Assembly: GCA_030065095.1 (NCBI GenBank)
Contig: JASJDP010000017.1
Span: 1-64,000 of the forward strand
Source of the DNA: Rhodobacter sp.
GTDB lineage: Bacteria > Pseudomonadota > Alphaproteobacteria > Rhodobacterales > Rhodobacteraceae
DNA: 64,000 nucleotides
Direction of reading: 5' to 3'
The notes beneath the pieces were generated by a model. The model saw only the letters and a list, made by a program, of their open reading frames with translations. It did no database searches and was not told the origin of the DNA. How positions within the stretch are numbered: the first letter of the stretch is position 1; the number at the start of each line of letters is the position of its first letter. Both the position numbers and the translations under genes were made by a program. Positions 60,447-64,000 of this stretch are shown here, in pieces.

Positions 60447-63221
60447 TCAATCGGCCTTGGCCCGGGTGGCTCCGCGTTCGATGGCCTCGCGCAGCTTCTT
60501 TTCCAGCGACTTCTGCTTGGCCTCGGAATAAAACTTCAATCCGAACATGTCCTTGACGTAAAAACTGTCGACGACCTGTTCGCCATAGGTCGCGATCACC
60601 GCCGAGGCGATGTAGACATTGGCGTTGGCCATGGCGCGGGTCAGGTCGAACAGCAGCCCCGGGCGGTCGCGGGTATCGACCTCGATGATCGTGTAGATCT
60701 CGGACCCGTCGTTGTCGAAGGTGATCGAGGTCGGCACGCGGAAAGCCGCTTCGCGTTTCTTCAGCCGGTCACGGGTGACCATGGCCTCTTTGGCTTTGAC
60801 CTCGCCCTTGAGCGTCTTCTCGATCATGTCCCTCAGCCGCGGCAGGCGGCTGGCGTCGTAAGGGGTACCGTCGGCATGCTGGATCCAGAAGGCGGCAGTG
60901 GCCCAGCCGTCCTTGCTCGTGAAGGTGCGGCCGTCCTTGATGTTGGCGCCCACGAGCGCCAAGGCTCCGCACATCCGGCTGAAGATGCCGGGATGGTCGT
61001 GCATGGCGAAACAGACGCGGGTGGCATCGCGGTCTTCATCCGGTGTCAGCTTGACACGAAATTCGTCCTCGCCGATGCCGCGCAGGAGATTGGCGAAATC
61101 CACATGCGCGGTGACATGCAGCCCCTGCCAGTAGGGTGGGTAGTGCCGGTCGATTTCCGTCTTGATGTCTTTCTTGTCCCAGCCTTGCAGCGCCGCGCGC
61201 AGGTTGCGCTTGGCCTCGGCTCCGCGCGTGGTGCGGTTGAGCGCTTCCAGCCCGTCCTCCATCGCCCGGCGGGTCTGCCGGTAAAGCGCGCGCAATAGTG
61301 CCGCCTTCCAGTTGTTCCAGGTGCTGGGACCGACGCCGCGGATGTCGCAGACGGTCAGAACCGTCAACAGGTCAAGCCGTTCGCGGGTCTGTACCGCCTT
61401 GGCGAAATCGCGGACAGTGCTTGGGTCGGCAATGTCGCGTTTCTGCGCCATGTCCGACATCACAAGGTGGTATCGCACCAGCCATTCGGCGGTCTCGGCT
61501 TCCTTGGCGTTCAGACCCAGGCGCGGGGCGATCTTGCGGGTCAGCCGCGCGCCCAGAACCGAGTGATCCTCGTCGCGGCCCTTGCCGATGTCATGGCAAA
61601 GCAGCGCGACATAGAGAATGCGCCGGTTGATGTCCCCGGTCAGGATACGGCTGGCGACGGGCAGCTCTTCGACCAGTTCCTCGCGTTCGATCCGGGCCAG
61701 GGTCGCGATGCACTGGATGGTATGCTCGTCGACGGTGTAGCTGTGGTACATGTTGAACTGCATCATCGCGACGACGGGTGCGAATTCGGGGATGAACGCG
61801 GCAAGGACACCCATCTCATTCATCCGCCTGAGCGCGCGTTCGGGGTTGCCGTGCTTTAGAAGCAGGTCGAGGAAGATGCGGTTGGCTTCCTTGTTCCTCC
61901 GCAGGTCGTCGTCGATCAGATGCAGGTTGGCCATGATCAGACGCATGGCGTCGGGATGGATCAGAAGGCCGGTGCGCAACGCCTCTTCGAAAATCCGCAG
62001 GATGTTGAGACTGTCCGACAGAAACGCGGCCTCGTCGGCGACGGCCAGACGGTTCTGCAGGATCACATAACCGTCCCTGACCCTGCGGCGGCGGCGGAAG
62101 AAACCGACAAGCTTGGGCTCTTTTTTGACATGCCGCGCCTCGAGCGCGGTCAGGAAGATGCGGGTCAATTCGCCGACCTTGGTCGCCTGCCGGAAATAGT
62201 CCTGCATGAAATGCTCGACCGCGCGGCGCCCGCCGTGATCGGCGTATCCCATACGCTCGGCAACCTCGACCTGCATGTCAAAGGTCAGCTGGTCCGCCGC
62301 CCGCCCCGCGATAAGATGCAGATGGCAGCGTACGGCGAGAAGGAAGTTCTCCGCCGCGATAAAGGCGTCGAACTCTTCTTGCCGGAAGACCTTGAGCGAC
62401 ACCAGATCGGCGGTCTCGCGCACGCCATGGACGTATTTGTCGATCCAGAACAGCGACTGCATGTCGCGCAGCCCGCCCTTGCCCTCTTTGACATTGGGCT
62501 CGACCATATAGCGCTGGCCGCCCTGCTTGCGGTGCCGGCTCGCCCGCTCTGCCAGCTTGGCCTCGATGAAATCCGCCGCCGTGTTGCGGAAAAGCTCTGA
62601 CTGCAGCCGCGTCCGCAGCTCGTCGGCCAGCGGCGAATGACCGTCGATGAACCGGTGCTCCAGCAGCGCCGTGCGGATCGTATAATCTTCGCGTCCCAGA
62701 CGGAGGCAGTCCTTCACCGTGCGGCTGGAATGACCGACCTTCAGCTTCAGATCCCATAGGATATAAAGCATCGATTCGATCAGGCTCTCGGCCCAGGGGG
62801 TGATCTTGTAGGGGGTCAGAAACAGCAGGTCGACGTCGGAAAACGGCGCCATCTCGGCCCGGCCGTACCCGCCGACGGCCAAGAGCGCGATGCGTTCGGC
62901 CTCGGTCGGACTGGCCAGCGGGTGCAGCCGCCCGGTCGCCACGCCAAGCGCCGCCTTTACCACCTGATCGGTCAGATAGGCATAGGCGCGCACCGTGGGC
63001 CAGGCGTTTTTAGGATCGGCGGCAAAGGCGGCGGCAATGGCCGCGCGGCCGTCGGTCAGAACCTGCTGCAGCACATCGACCGTGACCCGGCGGGCGGCTT
63101 TCGCGTCCTTCGCCTCGGCCAGACCCGACTGCAGCGCGGCGTCCACTGCGGCATCGTCGAAGATCACCGATGCCGGACATATCAGCCTGTCCGGCGCCCA
63201 GTCCTGCGAGGTGTCGGGCAT
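60447..63221 (-). CDS. glnD: [Protein-PII] uridylyltransferase
   Basis: A 924-residue nitrogen sensor. Order: nucleotidyltransferase domain (VGGYGRAEMAPFSDVDLLF), central GlnD linker, HD phosphohydrolase domain (LCHDIGKGRDEDHSVLGARL), and two C-terminal ACT domains that bind glutamine (HDHPGIFSRMCGAL and VDTRDRPGLLFDL). It uridylylates PII at low glutamine and removes UMP at high glutamine. ATG 63221 is chosen over an in-frame upstream TTG. It begins five bases after the upstream gene, so the two are co-transcribed. Confidence 0.95.
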   Translation of the reverse strand: MPDTSQDWAPDRLICPASVIFDDAAVDAALQSGLAEAKDAKAARRVTVDVLQQVLTDGRAAIAAAFAADPKNAWPTVRAYAYLTDQVVKAALGVATGRLHPLASPTEAERIALLAVGGYGRAEMAPFSDVDLLFLTPYKITPWAESLIESMLYILWDLKLKVGHSSRTVKDCLRLGREDYTIRTALLEHRFIDGHSPLADELRTRLQSELFRNTAADFIEAKLAERASRHRKQGGQRYMVEPNVKEGKGGLRDMQSLFWIDKYVHGVRETADLVSLKVFRQEEFDAFIAAENFLLAVRCHLHLIAGRAADQLTFDMQVEVAERMGYADHGGRRAVEHFMQDYFRQATKVGELTRIFLTALEARHVKKEPKLVGFFRRRRRVRDGYVILQNRLAVADEAAFLSDSLNILRIFEEALRTGLLIHPDAMRLIMANLHLIDDDLRRNKEANRIFLDLLLKHGNPERALRRMNEMGVLAAFIPEFAPVVAMMQFNMYHSYTVDEHTIQCIATLARIEREELVEELPVASRILTGDINRRILYVALLCHDIGKGRDEDHSVLGARLTRKIAPRLGLNAKEAETAEWLVRYHLVMSDMAQKRDIADPSTVRDFAKAVQTRERLDLLTVLTVCDIRGVGPSTWNNWKAALLRALYRQTRRAMEDGLEALNRTTRGAEAKRNLRAALQGWDKKDIKTEIDRHYPPYWQGLHVTAHVDFANLLRGIGEDEFRVKLTPDEDRDATRVCFAMHDHPGIFSRMCGALALVGANIKDGRTFTSKDGWATAAFWIQHADGTPYDASRLPRLRDMIEKTLKGEVKAKEAMVTRDRLKKREAAFRVPTSITFDNDGSEIYTIIEVDTRDRPGLLFDLTRAMANANVYIASAVIATYGEQVVDSFYVKDMFGLKFYSEAKQKSLEKKLREAIERGATRAKAD

Positions 63222-63225
63222 CCGG

Positions 63226-64000
63226 TCAGAAACCGGCGCCGCCAAAGCTTCTTGGGGCGGGATCAATCACTTTCACCTGCTGGTCGCTGATCTGGGCCAC
63301 TGCCAGACCGCGCTCGATCGTGCCGTCGGGCCGCAGCCGGAAGATGCCGTTGACGCCCGCGAAACCGGTGCCTTGGGTCAGCGCGGCAGTGGTCAGCGCA
63401 TCGGACTTGCCGGCGCTGATCAGCGCGCCGATAGCGGCGATGCCGTCGTAGGCAAGGCTGGCGATCGGGTGGGGCGGCGCGCCGTTGGCGGCCTCGTAGC
63501 GGGACCGGAACTGCGCATTCAGCGCAGGCGACGGCAACGCGAACCAGCCGCCCTGCAGACCCGGCAGTTCCGGCGCGCTGGCCGGGATGTCCCAGCGCTG
63601 CAGGCCGATGAACTGCCTGTCGGCACTGCTGAGACCGTTTTCCGGCAAAAGCTGTGACAGGATCGGCAAGGCACCGGCGGTGCCGGAGGTCATGAAGATT
63701 GCATCGGCGCCCGAACCGTTGGCGGTGCTGGTAATGCGCGGAACCGCCTGCACCACGCCGTTCTGCGACAGCTCGAACGACACCGCTCCGGCCTGCGTGG
63801 CGCCGTTGCGCGCGATCGCGGCGGCGATGGCGGCGCGGCCCTTAAGCTCTGCGGTGTCTTGGCCATTGACGATCAGAAAACTGCGCTTACCCTGACCGAC
63901 GGCATAACGGACAAGCCGGTCGGCGGTGTTCTCGAACGTGTTGCCGAGGACAAAGACATTGCCCCCCGCGATATCGGTATTGTTGGAAAACGACAGCACG
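63226..64000 (-). CDS. Periplasmic binding-fold protein, penicillin-binding-protein activator-like (5' part outside window)
   Basis: The C-terminal 258 residues of a type I periplasmic binding protein (Peripla_BP_6/LpoA-like). FVLGNTFENTADRLVRYAVG, RSFLIVNGQDTAELKGRAAI, GADAIFMTSGTAGALPILSQL and ASLAYDGIAAIGALISAG follow the leucine-binding-protein pattern. The N-terminus, with any lipoprotein signal, lies beyond the window edge. It is upstream of glnD with a 4-bp gap. It may stimulate peptidoglycan synthases or bind an amino acid; the two cannot be told apart from this part. Confidence 0.8.
   Translation of the reverse strand, partial: VLSFSNNTDIAGGNVFVLGNTFENTADRLVRYAVGQGKRSFLIVNGQDTAELKGRAAIAAAIARNGATQAGAVSFELSQNGVVQAVPRITSTANGSGADAIFMTSGTAGALPILSQLLPENGLSSADRQFIGLQRWDIPASAPELPGLQGGWFALPSPALNAQFRSRYEAANGAPPHPIASLAYDGIAAIGALISAGKSDALTTAALTQGTGFAGVNGIFRLRPDGTIERGLAVAQISDQQVKVIDPAPRSFGGAGF

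Noticed and set aside
1-64000. CRISPR arrays, prophage genes, integrases, rRNA
   Set aside because: No short direct repeats at regular spacing and no phage structural or integrase motifs were found. The lysozyme-like gene at 54514 stands alone with a host-type signal peptide.

Overview
The window is a 64 kb stretch of high-GC chromosome. It most likely comes from a marine-type alphaproteobacterium of the Rhodobacteraceae. The reasons are the divergent hemN/fnrL pair sharing a perfect FNR box, the dapA-smpB neighbourhood, glnD and murJ close together, several families typical of that group (DUF1523, DUF6638, DUF6473, DUF2177), and host-like codon use almost throughout. No tRNA, rRNA, CRISPR array, prophage or transposase gene was seen.

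Layout. 1-6500: desaturase, a small lipoprotein, an FNR-box-driven membrane protein, a translationally coupled racemase/acetyltransferase/cobO set, a compositionally mosaic DUF4062 gene and a DUF922 protease. 6700-12800: a ThDP enzyme, FMN reductase, rhodanese, gamma-glutamyltransferase and an RsbW/RsbV-like pair. 12900-18500: thiolase, then a coupled fRMsr-LysE-GFA-RluA run, a TSUP permease, a VOC protein and an HTD2-like hydratase. 19100-28200: a split and divergent MnmC (oxidase and methyltransferase), DMT exporter, lytic transglycosylase, dapA, a P-loop kinase, a K+-channel-like protein, smpB and a divergent SHMT-like enzyme. 28191-35843: nine co-directional minus-strand genes, mostly of unknown function, built around a large AAA+ ATPase, a long coiled-coil protein and six proteins with membrane segments or unknown folds. 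36000-50600: scattered metabolic genes, including an amidinotransferase, an SDR, a P1 peptidase, an aldehyde dehydrogenase and a D-2-hydroxyacid dehydrogenase, plus one decayed phytase-like gene. 50683-64000: hemN/fnrL, murJ, a lysozyme-like protein, an AbrB-type membrane protein, a 1069-residue reductive dehalogenase fused to its own reductase, glnD, and the 3' part of a periplasmic binding protein.

Three things stand out. First, the nine-gene AAA+/coiled-coil/membrane operon at 28191-35843 looks like one undescribed machine; its two large intercistronic gaps hold perfect hairpins. Second, the self-sufficient reductive dehalogenase (56832-60041) sits with the AbrB-type gene between two opposed copies of a dispersed repeat, in a place where glnD and murJ would normally be neighbours. 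Third, that repeat is a palindromic, MITE-like family of about 231 bp. There are four long copies (1-153, 18690-18920, 55372-55602, 60171-60401) and three solo right ends (9528-9581, 16321-16376, 26676-26723), all between genes.

Regulation visible in the sequence is mostly oxygen control. FnrL is encoded here. One perfect FNR box lies between hemN and fnrL, and a 9/10 box precedes the membrane protein at 1836. In both cases the box centre sits exactly where a class II site would place the transcript start at or just before the gene.
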